A DNA stretch of 64,000 bases from Strongylocentrotus purpuratus (GCF_000002235.5 NW_022145606.1:17934254-17998253); one strand, 5' to 3'; positions 1 through 12,765 are shown, counted from the first letter of the stretch. Notes: generated by a model not told the origin, from the sequence alone. Program-made: numbers and translations.

Positions 1-489
1 TATTATATCATGTTTATGTTGAAGTCTATGTTGTATGTATTACCAACGGGAAACTAATTTCTATGTTATTACATTATGCTTCAGCTTTACTGGTGAAAGA
101 TAAAGTAGCTTTCCGGTTATAGGATTGCATTACGAAAGAAAACTTAACGTGCTGTGAAAATATTGAATTATTTAGCACATACGCATACATGACATATAAG
201 TTGGTGTATACTGTGAGGTTTTGGTATCATGTAAATGATTATACATTGAACTAGTCTTTCAGAAAGTTGCCTGCATTGTACAAAGAATTATGATATTAGC
301 TCCTCACTTATTGTTGCTATATTTCAAATATGCATCCAATTTAATATGATTTGCTAATCCAATTCAAAATTTCCTGCAGTTAGAGAAGGAGACAATAACA
401 TCCTTCACCTTCAGTCGATATTGTACACATTTAATTTTTCACTTTTTACACTTTCTTTCAATTTTAAAGGTATAAAAAGATTTCGGAAA

Positions 490-986
490 ATGCAGCCTGC
501 TACTATACCGGAACAAAGACCTTCGGAAAGACCTTCGGAAAGACCATCGGAAAGACCTTCGGAAAGACCATCGGAAAGACCTTCGGAAAGACCTTCGGTA
601 AGTTTTAAGCAAACAGTTAAGAATCTCTTCTAAAAAATATTCAACTTTTTGTATCGTGTGTTTCGGTATACGGCATATATAATATCCTTTGACAAGATAT
701 TAACCTGCACTTGCTACTCTCCAACCAGGTGGTATAAAGGTACATGGTGGGATGCGAACGTCGTTGTTGGTCAAACAGTTGTTGAGCGTCAAGTAATTTC
801 TGCCTGGAATGCTACCCAGGGAGTGGAGATTATGCACACAGTGTGTGCGGGCAAGCACTTTATCTAATGACTGGGGTAATAGTATATATGTAAAGCGCTT
901 AGAGACAATGTATTAAGACTATATAAAAGCGGAATATTAACATTATTATTATACAAGAGAGATTGGTAAAGAGAGAGAGAGAGAGG

Positions 987-1024
<38 letters not shown>

Positions 1025-4000
1025 CAGACAGAGAGGTCAAGACAAAGAAAGAGACATGCATGCAAAGAGAGAGAAATAGAGAGACACACACACACAAAGA
1101 CAGAGAGACAGAGATAAACAGAGAGGGCTGAGTTTATAGAACAGTTGCATTCAATGAATTTACTACCCAAGAAAGTACTTTTTTCAATTGCAGAAAATTA
1201 AAAGGAAAGGGATATAGAATAACACATTTGGCTAACCACCCCATATTTTCCTCTCACTGCACTTGTTTCATTTTAATCATTTTTGTAGCGGGCTGGCACT
1301 TCTGAAAACTCCGGTGCGGGTACCGTCATCTGTATAGCGGTGTTGTTCATTCTATACACCATAGTTTCGGCAGTGTGTGGAGGCATTGTCTATACACTTG
1401 ATACATCTACCGTCTACACCTACCAGATTATCGCTTTTGCTCAATGTGGTGTAAGTTTGAGATATACCACCACGATGCAAATCAGTAGCCGACGGGGGGA
1501 GGGGCAGGGGGCAAAGTGCCCCAAATTTAATAAAATGAACTGTGTCCCTTTTAGATTATAGTTGCGCCCGTTTTTAAATAGTATAAACTGTCCCATCATT
1601 GTATGTTACACTAATACGTAAGCCCCTTAAAACTAACATGTATTGTATTGTATTGTTTTTATTAAACTTCATTGATGTACATCAATATTCTGTTTATAAA
1701 CATATAAATCAATTTACATGATATATTCAACTCGACTGCTAAAGGATGTAATTTTAAAACTCTCATCTTTGTAATGACATATATTTTTTTTTAACTTCAT
1801 AGCTAAAGTCTAGCGTACGCATTGCCATTTGTTGAAGAATATAAAGGTTCAAACAATAGATGGGTTTTCAAACTTAAAGCAAATGCAATTACACGACCAC
1901 ATGTCATTCGTGTTATAAATATCATCTGTTTACCACCTCTCATGCCCCACAAAATAATAGATTTTCTCGCAGCCTTCTTCTTACATATGCACCTAAATCA
2001 AAGCGACTGACAGCATTTTACTTCTCGAATTTCAACAAACATCGCCCGTTACACTCACTTGCATTTAAAGTATCTCATTAAGCAAAAAAAAGGTCTCATC
2101 CATTCTTCCATTATGAGATAGTACTTAAAGCCACTCCAGGAATGGTGATTCCATCTAAATATGATTTAATCAACCTCACACGTCTTTAAATTTCAGTTTG
2201 GTCGCTTCGCTCGCTCACTCATAAATATGCAGACAATCACAAACAATTGCATAGTATGAAAACTGAAGCAGTATCGTGGACTATGTAAAGAGAAATTAAA
2301 CCAATGCCCAAGCTGTATAATTATACATTTTTTGTTAGCTTTAAGGTTACCATTTGTAATTGCCACGATTTCCAGAAAGTGCCATTTTTAGTCGTTGCAC
2401 CGCCACTTTTTAAGACGCTCCGCCGCCCGGCATGAAATGAGTTAATTTATTTGCTCTTTTTTCCAGCTCTACTTTGCGACTGCATTATTCGGTCTTGGGA
2501 CAATCTGCATACATAAATGCAAGGTAATTATGTTATGTTTCTTTTTAGAAATCAATAATAGGGTTAATAGATTATGGATAAACTGTGATTGAAATAAACT
2601 TAGAATATAGGTTTTCCCGGCCAATTTCGTCAAAGCAGCAATCAATTTTATTAACGTGCATTCATGTTCGAGCCAATTTTCTCCACTCGTTGCTCCCCTG
2701 TTCCATTTGTAAACGTTTTGCATTCAATTTCGTTTCGAGACACCGAATTTTCTAAACTTGCACATTCAGATTAGAGCTGGGTTCAGTCAATTTGGAAGTG
2801 CGTACGGGTCATTCGTGAGTTGGATGAGAATTCTTTGGCGAATTGCGGCGTCTATAGTGTGGTACGGTATGTCACTGAAACAGCTCCCGTATGACTTTTG
2901 TGCCAAAATTGATTTTATTGCATTTTTGGATTCATTGGGGTCCAAGCTATCAGAAATTGATGAGGTTCAAATTTTCCCCACCCCAACCCCTATCTTCGGG
3001 GGGGGGGGGGGAGGGGGGTAGTTTCCTATCATGGGACCCCCTAAAATTGGGTGTGCCATTCATCTAATGACTGGTTTCACAAAACTTGAGTTGTTTTCTA
3101 GAACTGTGATTATCCCTCAACAGCGAGAAAGGTAATTTGAAGACTTTCAGTTGGATAAACCCTTTAACCAACCCATATCCATCCTTACCCCACCCCGTCA
3201 GCCCAACTGTTATACCTTTGTCATTGTTCGGCCAGCTGCTCTAAGGTGTAGTACTTTTATTACCATTATCATATATATTTACTAGCCCATTTCCAAACAC
3301 AAAGAGACAGAAACAAACATACAGACAACCTATATCTATCGAAAAATAATATCGCTAGTGATATTCGTTTGTCTCGCAATGTGGTCAATAAGGGATCTAA
3401 AAGATCACGACGTTTCGTGCGCCGCTGCAACACTTCGTCAGGTGATAAAAACTAATGTAAGCAAGCGTGTTTTATACTCTACGGGAGGACCGGCGCAGCG
3501 GTCAATAATTCGATCGGTCCTCCCGTAGAGTATAAAACACGCTTGCTTACATTAGTTGTTATCACCTGACGTGTTGCAGCGGCGCACGAAACGTCGTGAT
3601 CTTTTAGATCCCTTATTGACCACATTGCGAGACAAACGAATATCACTAGCGATATAATTTTTGATACTATATCCGCAATGAGTAATATATTTAGCATTAA
3701 ACTATATCTACCTTCCCCTCCCATACACACACACACACGTACGCAGTAAAATATCAACCAAAGAGAGATCATAGTTTTCATCAAAATGTCCTTGTCAATT
3801 GGACTGCCTCTTGCTATCCACTCTCGAGTTCGTGACAAGAACCTTGTTCAAAACCTTTCAGAAGTCTACATTGGAAGTGACTATCACTAGATACTTGATC
3901 TAGAAAAGAGAGTTGAGCAGTCTGTTCTTCAACGAATGAAGGATGCTGGGGGGTTTAGTCTTCCTGATTTTGCCAAGAAGGGTGTGAACATCTGCATTGC

Positions 4001-7000
4001 CATTGACAACATTGATCTCTTGGAAGACACACCCACAGGGCAAGGAACCTTTCACGGGACAGTGGTTGTAATCAACTAACAGGCCGTAGCTGGAGAGCCA
4101 GTGAATCAACCACTATTGTCTTGTCATACCCGAGAAACTTTCTTCCCAAGCCCTTCTAGCATTTGAGATGAATGTGCTTCCAGAACCAGTCATCAGAACT
4201 AGCCCACTGAGATTTCAGGCCTACAAGAAGAGGAAACATAATCTCATTTCTCAAGAATTCACTCATACCTGGGCTCTTGTGAACTACCTTACAAAAGATG
4301 ACAACATAAAAATCATCCAAACTGAACCTCAGCTGCGCGATGAAGAAGCCCAGCGCGGTGAAGAGATGCCAAGTGATGCAGAGTCTTAAAATGATGAGGA
4401 AACTGAGCCTTCTAGCAACAAGGAGGAAGCTGAGTCTTCAAAGGGCAGACAGGAAACAGACTCTGTCGTGATCATCAAAAAGCAGGTGAAGAAATCAGAT
4501 AAACTAGCAAAGAATGATGTTCTTCCAACACGGGCTGCAACTAGGTTCTTATTGTTGTCTCAATCCTCTCCCGCTAGCACTCCTACAAACACAGCGGTGA
4601 TTGCCCCGTTATTAAAGACATCACCAACTGATTATGGGACCCTCTATACTGTTCTTTGGTTATCACACGGAATATCTTTGACTGTCGTTGGCCCTCAAAG
4701 AAAGACATAAACGCAAGATCTCGATCTTTACTTCCGAGCGTTGAAGATTCAGCAGTCGGTGGGAAACACCAACTGGATTTTAAGAGTTGGAGCTCTCCAA
4801 ATTGCTTACGCTGCCTTACATGCTCTTGGCAAAACCATGGATGGTAGTGGTCTTGACAGGTATTCTATTGAAAGTGGTGTGTAGACCTCTCAGCATCTCT
4901 TCGCAGGATCTTTGGTAGTAAAGCTTATAAGCGTGGCCTTGAATTCCACATTACTGCAAGCCTTGTAATCATGATGTTGCGTTTTGATTCCATACTATCG
5001 GATCTTCCCAAGGGTCCAATTCGCATCCAGTGCAATACTCTCTCTCAAAAAAATTCATGGACATGACCCAGAGATGGTGGAGATCTATGAAGAAATCCAA
5101 TCCTGGTACTCACTTGAAGAAGCTGAATACCTTGGCGAGTTTGCCTAGTTATTGACCCAGTATCTTAACCAGGTGGAGAGTCTTCTACATTCATTGGTTC
5201 CTGTCGTTCAGGGGACTGGGAGGGCTATTTGTCATCACTAGAAGACCTCACCAAGTATTTTTTTGCTCGTGATCTCCTGAACTATGCTCGCCTGATGCCA
5301 GTCCATCTCGCTCAAATGAATGCCCTAGAAGAGGATGATCCAGAAACATGGAATGCCCTCAAGTCTGGAGACTTTGTGGTGGCAAAGTCAGAGATACTCT
5401 TTTCCCTTCTCTTCACTTTTCAGAGCAAGAAATCAAGAAACTACAGGGGATTGGTGGGTTGGTTGGACTCACAAGAAATGAAGCCGCTCTGGACCGACTA
5501 GTTACTACCACCCTTACCTTGCTGCTCTGGTAAATCATTACCTCAATGACTTCCCCAAAGCTACTGGAGCTTCAGTGAGGAAGGAGCATCATCAGCTCTC
5601 AGGAGAGATTGCAGTAAGGTCAACGAAGAATGCTTTGAAACTCCACCTAATCGAGCTGCACTAAAAAATGTCAAGGCCTCCTTTGACTTCATCATTTTTC
5701 TGGTGCTGACTGTGGAGGAATGTTTGTTGAGATATCCAAGAAGACATGGATCAATGCCTACTTCAAGCTTGCTGATGATGATCCTGCCATTATCTGCTTC
5801 AAAGAACTTGGCGAGGGTTCCATTCCAACTGAGCTTAGCAATGGAGAGCTTCCAACACAGGTGAAGGCACTAGAGCATTTTATATGTCGTGTTTACTGTT
5901 CATCCGGTCCAACAACCCTACTATCGCTCAGATGGGAGCTGTTCCAGTTCAAAGAACTTGGAAGGTGAAATGTTACCTCCAACTCGTGCCGCCTTTACTA
6001 CCTCACATCCTCCGTGCCAATTACATCACGATGAGAGATAAATCACACAAGACTAACTACCCAGAGCTTCCTCCTATCGAAGAGAATGGATGGTACTAAG
6101 ATAATCGAAGATGTCTTCCATTCAAGTGTCGTGCACTCCCTGCACCACGGGCAGTACTTGAAATCATCAAATGTGGCTGCAAAGCAGGATGCAAGGGACG
6201 ATGTAGCTGTTCCAACAACGATTTGCCCTGCACTCCTCTCTGCAAATGCTATGGTGGAGACTGTAAAAACCGGAAAAGGGAGTATGCTCCAGATAGTGAC
6301 AGCGATTGACTTTTACTGGAAGTCTGATGAACCTTTCCCGTTGTCATGGTAACCACGAAGTAGGTGGTTACCCCTTTCCCGATTTTATTTTATGTTTAGT
6401 TTATAATTGGAAAATGTTTCCAAATAATTCTTTGATTTAGATAAAGATTGTGTCATGTACAAGTATTTTGGAACAAAATAGCATAACTTGTTTCTGTTTT
6501 TTTTTTCCTTCGGGGGTGGGGGGGGGGGACCATATCACCAAAACGAAATGCACATTTTGATATTATTGCATTTGAAAAAAATATTACATATATAATTTGT
6601 CAATTTTACAGTGCCTAGAAGTTGATATTTGAGAATTTTGTTATATCTTCTAAAGGTGTTTGGCGCCATCTGGTGTTTAAGTAAGTTATTTATTTGATAG
6701 AATACTAAAATAGGGTTGATTTTTATATTAACAGCATAAAAATAACAGTATTAATGACACGTGATGTGTTTTACAATTATTCCACTGTATAATAACACAC
6801 AGTAATGCCATTTTCACTTATTATTTCAAAATTCTAGCCCAAAAGAAAGAAGAAGGGCACAATTTGTATGTAATATTTCCCATTTTTCAATTTTGCGCCC
6901 ACATAAGGTCAAAGTGAAAACGTTTTATGACGCAATATCATTAAAAATAAATCCTTATGTACCTCAGACAACTTCACAGTGTAATTGGCGAAAAAAATAT

Positions 7001-9490
7001 ATGAATTAGGGTGGAAGACACCAAATTTCCCTATTGCGCTTTATATATGCCATTTGGGCGCCCAAAATGGACCCCCAGGAAGTGAAGGAGGGGTCTGAAA
7101 ATTTGAACCCCATCATTTTTGGCCAATTGGAACCCTTTTGAAGCCAAAACAGCAACAACAAAAAATCCTATGGGATTACATACCAGACCGCACTATCTAT
7201 GGGCAGCCTCTTTTGCAATCGCGTCATTCAAATGAAAACAAGACATCATAATCATAACATGAGGCTTGATGTTTATTCGTATATTCAGTTTGTCATGTTC
7301 AGTTTGTTATTCTTTTCTAACATGATATAATTATATTGCATTATAAGTTTTCTCTTTCTTTCAACATTCTTTATATTTGCTGATACTTGTCTTTATAAAT
7401 ATATTCCTACTTTTCATCATCAATGAGGTTATTTTTTTAACGGTTTGTTTTTATTGATATTCGTCATTGTTTTCTGTTTCCATCATGTCCAAGTCATGAA
7501 ATGCTGTTTAGCCTTACATTTCTTGTCGTGTAAGCACCTTGGGACCTTCTTGAGAATGGTTGCATATAAAACTTGTCCTTTGAAGAGAAGTCGAAAATGT
7601 GTGCACCAGTCTTTCTCTCTGGACGGTTGCCTGTGTAATGAGAGATACCTGCTATTAAATAAATACGCATGTCATTCCTGCAAGTAAACTTTACATGAAT
7701 TATCCAAATAGAAGTAAATAAAGTGAACAAAATAACATCAAATAAAGACAATGCACAATTGTCAAATACGTACATGTATGCCTATTAACCAAATATAATG
7801 CTCGAATACATACCACCGTCTGTCCGGCACGAATTTGAATGCTCTTTGCACGCTTTTCTAAATTGAATGCTCGTTTTGCACGTCTCCGTGACAAGAGTAT
7901 GAAATTGCATGCTACTAAATCAAATTGAACGGCCCAATTAGCTTTTTGAATTTTGATCATAGTCATAGTCATTCAATTTCGCACGCAGATAAATAAACGT
8001 AACGTTTAATTCGGATGCTAACTTAAGGAAGTTGGGCGGGAAAACCTATATTATTGTAATAAAATAGTTGTGAATTTGGTCAGAAAACCTGATAAGAATA
8101 ATAGTAATTAAATAAATAATATTGTTTTAACATCTTAATATCAACATCTGAGTATGACAAATAGGTCTAGATTTAAAGGCGCACGTAGATAAACAGTTTT
8201 AAAATGAATTTTGTACACTGGTGAACTCGGGAATATAAGCTTGGTCAACACGGGCGGTGTGATATGTCATGGACTGGGTTGGGCGCGACATTTTAAAGTA
8301 ACGTATAGCAACGGACGGGAAAATATACACAAAACTTGTTTGATTTATTGAATTTTCTTCTGTTGAAACTATTTCAGATTAATTGTTTCTTCACGTCTTG
8401 CATAATTTCGGGTCTTGCTAGTATTGGAGGATTTGGATATTACTGCTCTGCAATTTCCCGTTTGGTGAGAGCTGGTGTTTTTGAGAACTGCCAAGAAGGT
8501 TGCTTGGTAAGAGAAATGATGATAAAAGATAATCTTGACCTGACTTGAATATGAATGTTTGAGCTTTTTATATCTTTCTTCCGATGTGAAAAACTGTCAT
8601 TGTAGGAAAGTCACATGAAAGGATTCTTCTTTAAAGGATATTAATATGCCAAATAAATAAATTTATAACCGTGATCACCAGAAAACACATTCAGAGATGT
8701 CGGGACTTTCTTTTTGCTTGTCAGAGTTGATTCCATGTTCAGTTTACTGGTTAGAAACGATTCAAATGAAAATAATATCCCATCATGTTTTATCATAATA
8801 GTCTGACCATCAAAGCAGCGCATCTTTTGTTTTAATTCCCAAAATATTCTTGTCAATTATAGTCAATTTTCAAATTCCACTCGAAACGAGTTATTATTAT
8901 ATTCACGTGCTATACAATATGATTAAATAAACAAGCATTATGGCTTGCCTTACACATTACCACACAAAATTTTACATTCTGGCAACTGAACACATTTATT
9001 CGTAACAGGTGAATTAAATATTTGTCAAAGCTGAACTAACCGGAGAAATATACGAGATTCATATAGGCCATTTACGTAAATATGGACAGATCGTATTTCA
9101 TTCTCCTGTTACGAATAATTGTGTTTCAATTGTCAGAATGCAAATTGAATACCTCACGTGTTGTTAGGTAAGGCAATCCATAATGTTTTTCCTACCAAGC
9201 AACTAATTGATGTATACAATTTGCATTATGTCTTCTGAAATACAATTATCCATAACAGGTGAATGGCATAGTTTGTTACATGGCACTTTAATATTAAAGA
9301 AATGTGGTTACATTACAAAAATGGTCCATTGTTACCTCATGACAAAAATGCCTATTTTATTGCATTACATCGTAATGTATTGTATTTTCAGTATATCGTC
9401 ATTCCAGTGTGTGTGATGACTGGGCTTAACATAATGGCGTTCTTCAGTGCTTTCGTTGGCTTTAGGTACTTGAAGGGAAGACAGTGGTAA
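490..9490 (+). CDS. Gene A: four-pass membrane protein, MS4A-like architecture, five exons
   Basis: Five exons are seen: 490-597, 1289-1450, 2467-2523, 8378-8506 and 9392-9490. All have AG/GT borders and phase-0 junctions, and together encode 184 residues. I chose the ATG at 490 because the RPSE repeat follows directly; the frame is open a little further upstream. Residues 1-36 are a hydrophilic tail of RPSE repeats. Hydrophobic segments lie at about 49-73, 83-104, 112-135 and 153-179, and the end (RYLKGRQW) is basic. Loops are short and cysteine-rich. Four passes, cytosolic termini and one short exon per second helix resemble the MS4A/CD20-type superfamily; gene B has the same 57-nt exon at the same place. 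Sequence likeness to named families is weak, so the family is inferred. The third intron (2524-8377) holds a whole 4.3 kb mobile element in the same orientation; the fourth holds MITEs. A claudin-like or other tetra-spanning protein is the alternative. Confidence 0.7.
517..597 (+). repeat. Coding minisatellite: 12-bp RPSE repeat in exon 1 of gene A
   Basis: Nearly seven tandem copies of a 12-bp unit (CCTTCGGAAAGA, with a few CCATCGGAAAGA) encode Arg-Pro-Ser-Glu. The array runs straight into the splice donor (ccttcg|gtaagt). The 12-bp period keeps the frame when units are gained or lost, so length polymorphism is likely. Confidence 0.85.
700..955 (+). mobile_element. SINE body fragment (3' part)
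   Basis: The segment shares its phrases with the fuller SINE at 33447-33815: ccaccaggtg-like text, a ggatgcgaac block, 'gggagtggagatt..tgcacacagtgtgtgcggg' and 'tgaccggggtaata'. The tRNA-like head is missing. It sits in intron 1 of gene A. The end is an ATT-rich tail. Confidence 0.6.
960..1130. repeat. GA/CA-rich simple repeat
   Basis: The stretch is (GA)n broken by gaca and cacaca motifs. It lies in intron 1 of gene A directly after the SINE tail. Long open frames of Ser/Leu on the minus strand are by-products of this repeat. Confidence 0.85.
1561..2466. other. Intron 2 of gene A, no recognised content
   Basis: AT-rich sequence between exons 2 and 3. I see no coding signal, RNA gene or clear repeat family here. 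Confidence 0.5.
3337..3666. mobile_element. Foldback/MITE with ~150-bp near-perfect arms
   Basis: The left arm (about 3337-3492) and right arm (about 3515-3666) are reverse complements with few differences, separated by a 22-nt spacer. The arms begin tatcgaaaaataatatcgct and end agcgatataatttttgata. The matching place in copy 2 (near 32545) lacks it, so it inserted into copy 1 after the two copies separated. Confidence 0.8.
3940..6290 (+). pseudogene. Degenerate coding region of TIR element copy 1
   Basis: Pieces in different frames match the open frames of copy 2 block by block. An N-terminal block has DNIDLLEDTPTGQGTFHGT (near 4000-4060). A middle block has LLNYARLMPVHLAQMNALEE (5274-5333). 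A block after 5720 runs ADDDPAIICFKELG to LEHFICRVY. A CXC-like cysteine cluster lies at 6172-6270. These blocks recur in a large family of uncharacterised invertebrate and fish proteins known to me only by motif. The copy is non-functional, with numerous stops and frame changes. It is less intact than copy 2 but keeps C-terminal parts that copy 2 has lost. Confidence 0.7.
6172..6270 (+). pseudogene. CXC-like (Tesmin/TSO1-type) cysteine motif of the TIR element protein
   Basis: The frame reads CGCKAGCKGRCSC then SNNDLPCTPLCKCYGGDC. That is nine cysteines spaced C-x-C-x3-C-x3-C-x-C-x6-C-x3-C-x-C-x4-C. This spacing resembles one half of the CXC/CRC domain of Tesmin/TSO1/LIN54 proteins, which binds zinc and DNA. 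A DNA-binding role for the element protein is inferred. The segment is open but sits in a degenerate frame. Confidence 0.6.
7196..8377. other. Intron 3 remainder of gene A, no recognised content
   Basis: The sequence is AT-rich. No protein domain, RNA gene or clear repeat is recognised between the TIR element and exon 4. Confidence 0.5.
8925..9262. repeat. Palindromic MITE family, two partial copies (intron 4 of gene A)
   Basis: The piece at 9102-9262 begins ctcctgttacgaataattg and ends with its approximate complement (caattatccataacaggtga). Inner sides share 'gtcagaatgcaaattgaatac'-like text. Inverted fragments with ttattcgtaacaggtgaa lie at about 8925-9025. A full copy of the same family is at 42921-43095. 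Confidence 0.6.
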
Positions 9491-9705
9491 GGAAACTCAG
9501 AAAACCGCCATTGGCGAAAAGTTTAAAAGAACCTGGATTTTATATACCATCACTGTGATACTATGAGTCATATTTATGAAATTTAAGTAAGTGATTTGTT
9601 TCATAGATAACTATTGATAAATATGTTTATAAACACAGTATAACCATTTTAAAGTATATACAAAATGTATATGAATTAAAAAAAAGTATACAGTATATAA
9701 CTATC

Positions 9706-9905
9706 AGGCAAACCATCCCGCTACTCCCTTCGCTCCTCTCAAGACTGAACCACCCGTCTCCCAAAATACTACCCACACTTGGTGACAGAGCATTCACAAC
9801 TGCTGCTACCAAACAGTGGAATAACCTACCGATATTGCTTTTCAACCAGCAATCTCTCAATACATTAAAAAAATATATAAAATCTTACCTCTTCTTTCAA
9901 CAACA
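9706..9905 (+). mobile_element. LINE 3' fragment: C-terminal tail of a reverse transcriptase ORF
   Basis: The forward frame reads LGDRAFTTAATKQWNNLP followed by a SLNTLKKYIKSYLF tail. This matches the conserved closing motif of many LINE polymerases (GDRAFSVAAPKLWNSLP...F KK LKTYLF; CR1/L2/Jockey-type groups). Only the last 60 or so codons remain, as expected of a severely 5'-truncated copy. It lies 216 bp after the stop of gene A. Confidence 0.75.
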
Positions 9906-10145
9906 AAATTGTAAAGCGCATTCGATCAGGTGTATGGAGAATGGGCTATGTATACAGTGTGTCCCAGAACAAACGAAACCGAGAATTATCGATGTTTTAT
10001 CACAATTTATTCACATTTATAATTAATAAATTACATATAGAAAAAGCTGAGATCCTCTTCTTTCAATTGATGCAACTCATTATGATGCATATTTCACGCA
10101 TGAGTGATTAAAAACAATGAGGGTATCAACAAGTCATTTCGTCGC

Positions 10146-10230
10146 TGTTTTCACGAAGTGACGGTAGTGAAAAAAAATTGCATTCACTTTGCGTTACGAT
10201 TTTCCTCACTACCGTCACTTCGTGAAAACA
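10146..10230. repeat. Perfect 25-bp inverted repeat with 35-nt loop
   Basis: The arms at 10146-10170 and 10206-10230 are exact complements centred on cacgaagtgacggtagtga. It is probably the core of a small MITE. The wider ends could not be fixed. Confidence 0.7.
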
Positions 10231-12764
10231 AGGACGATTTGGTGGGCGGTATCTGAATTCCAAAGAGGAAATCACATTAATAGAAAGTTCATTTTCTGCC
10301 CTTTCATATGACACCTCAATCAGAAAAATGAGCCAGGAATAACAAAGCTCTGTTAGTTTTAAGTAATGCTAGCATTTCCATAATATGATTAAACAAATTC
10401 ATTTTCACTGGCTGTTTGCCGTAGCAACAAACAGAGTTGACAAAAGACTTCCATTTTGTTGACGATCAGCCATGCACAAAGATGACCAAACACATTTAAT
10501 GAGATATCTGAAGTGGAAGGACCATTACAAGCACATAAATGACTTATTAAAAATTATCCTCATCAAATATACATAATTACAGTAACTTAACAATTCATAA
10601 CTTTCAATTTGTGACCGTTTTTATTAATTTGTATCAATTTGTATCAATTTTATTTTCTCGTATCTTTTCTCCAGATGGTAACCCAGACCTCTCCAAATCC
10701 GCATGTTATCGGCTTCTAAATACTTTCCAAAAAATCGTAGACATGCCTCCATAAATAGAACTTTAGATGTGTTTCAAAAGCGTATTATTATTATTATTAT
10801 TGTTATTGTTGATATACTTGTTATCATGATTATTATCATTATTATTTTCGTTATTATTATATAAGTTTTAGTCGTTGTCATTACTTTAATTACGTTTTCT
10901 AATTTCTTTCTTTTTTTGGTTGTTGATCGGTGCATCCGTTAATCATATATTATAGGCAAAAGTTTATAACTCGGTTTCATGACTTGAGTTCAATTGAAAT
11001 GATTCGGCACGCTTTCGGAGGGTTAGAGTACAACAATAATATCTTAACCATATCAAGGTGAATGTAAAAATTAAAAAAAGTAATTATTACACACTGTCAT
11101 TTTAAACTATATTAAATTAACAGCACTTCAAACATATATTACAATTTGAACATTGTATATGAATGGTATCAAAAAGTGTAATTTTCTTAAATTTAAGCAC
11201 AAGTCTTTTACATTGGTATTGTCCATACTATAGGACGTGGGTTAAACATAGGATATTGTTATTTCAATTAATAACGTATTAAATATAAGTATAGCGTATG
11301 ATAAAGTGTATTATATCTTGCATAAAAATGTATTGGCTTTTGATTGGTTGAGAGTTCTTCACGTGACCAGAAATATTTGAACCATTTATAAGTTTGCTCT
11401 GGAGAAGCCCTTTTGGTAGTACTATCTGGGTGTATTATTTGGAAGTTGAACATTTTCGTTTGATAATTTTTGTGTTACTTTAATATTTTTTTAAAATTGT
11501 AGCATGTCAAATTTTTATATTTGTGTATAAAATGTTTGAATTTTGTTGCTTAATGTTTAAAAAGAAATGCTTAAATTTCGATTTTTATTTATTTTTTTTG
11601 TTATTGTTTTAATGCAGGGTATTAAAACAAGGTATACCCTCCCTTCTTTTCGAGGAACTGGTTATAATTATGAGCCTCGGGGACTCCATTAGTACTATTT
11701 ACTTCGGGGCTGTAGATTCAGCAAATATTACTATTCGAGTCACCTCTTGCCAATAGTTTCAACCAGAACGTCTCAAGACAGGGTATATTGTATACTAAAT
11801 TGGGAGGGGGGGGGGTGTCTGCATGCATTTCAAGGGGGAAAATAAATGCAGTATTAAATGTGCAGGTTATTGTTATAATATTTTCCTTAGATGTACAATA
11901 ATGTATAGACATTACTCTTTGTACCTTTGAGGCCCGCGTGGTATTGTCATCAATAACCTTTATACAACGATTTATGTGCATGGAATGGTCAGGGATGGCT
12001 CACGTGATATTAATTATTTCAACCATGAAAAATTTGATATTTTTGACAATTATTTGATGTGTAACTTTTCGCTATACCGTAACATTACGCATAATTAACT
12101 GAAAAAGTTCACTTTTTAACAGTTGAAGAGCACACGCTAACCGTTATTTGTAGCGAATCGCAAACAAAATATGCACCCCAATGCCCGTAAGAAACACACT
12201 TTTTAGAAAACTTCACTTTTTCATTCAAAAATGCTTTTGTTCTATGCACGTAAGTCAGATTGAGCGGATGATACAACATTTCCGTACGGTAAAATTATGG
12301 ATTTTTCTTCTGTGACATGCATAGTTACAATTTTTTTTCACCCTTCAGATGCTTTGCCTAGTCATCCCGACTGAATCCTCTCAGTACATGATATATTTGA
12401 TAAATATACTGTAAACTATTCAAATATCAGATTTGTTTGGTATAAAGCACGGACCTGTAATAAGAATTTGGGACAAAATCCTTAGAGACAAACCGATTCA
12501 TCTATTTGAAACCCAATTTGTATGTTGTTGAAGGACTCTGTATCAATAACGGTTGTATAGTTCTATGTATAAGTAAAAATACACCGTTCGCCAAAATTAT
12601 GATATGATACTCATAACTATATTTGTCTTTTATAATCAAGAATATTGATCTTCATGCAAAATTAAACATTGTTGTATGTTGAATTGGAAGTTGTTTGTGG
12701 TACTGTTTATTCTATTTCTATGTTATGTATTCAATCGAAAGAGTTTTGATATTGCATTTGGAAG
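10231..12764. other. No gene recognised; AT-rich, ATT microsatellite at ~10785-10862
   Basis: The stretch is AT-rich and holds one (ATT)n run. I see no coding or RNA signal. Short possible inverted repeats around 11600-11800 were not resolvable. Confidence 0.5.
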
Positions 12765-12765
12765 T

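Larger units (their letters stand above)
2855..7195 (+). mobile_element. TIR element copy 1 (uncharacterised multidomain-protein element)
   Basis: The left end reads TAGTGTGGTACGGTATGTCA, and the right end in reverse complement reads TAGTGCGGTCTGGTATGTAA. More degenerate inverted similarity runs inward for about 110 bp. TCTA flanks both sides (2851-2854 and 7196-7199) and may be a 4-bp target-site duplication. Coding remnants occupy 3940-6290, and a 330-bp foldback element has inserted at 3337-3666. The same unit in reverse orientation is copy 2 at 28201-33025, which shares both ends and the interior. The element lies in the third intron of gene A, in the gene's orientation. I read it as a DNA-transposon-like unit; the superfamily is unknown to me. 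Confidence 0.65.

Noticed and set aside
3479-3838. 119-codon minus-strand frame
   Set aside because: It reads through one arm of the 330-bp foldback and a CA repeat; no domain.
9940-10030. Transposon end tacagtgtgtcccagaac
   Set aside because: No matching inverted end was found within the next kilobase, so no element could be bounded.
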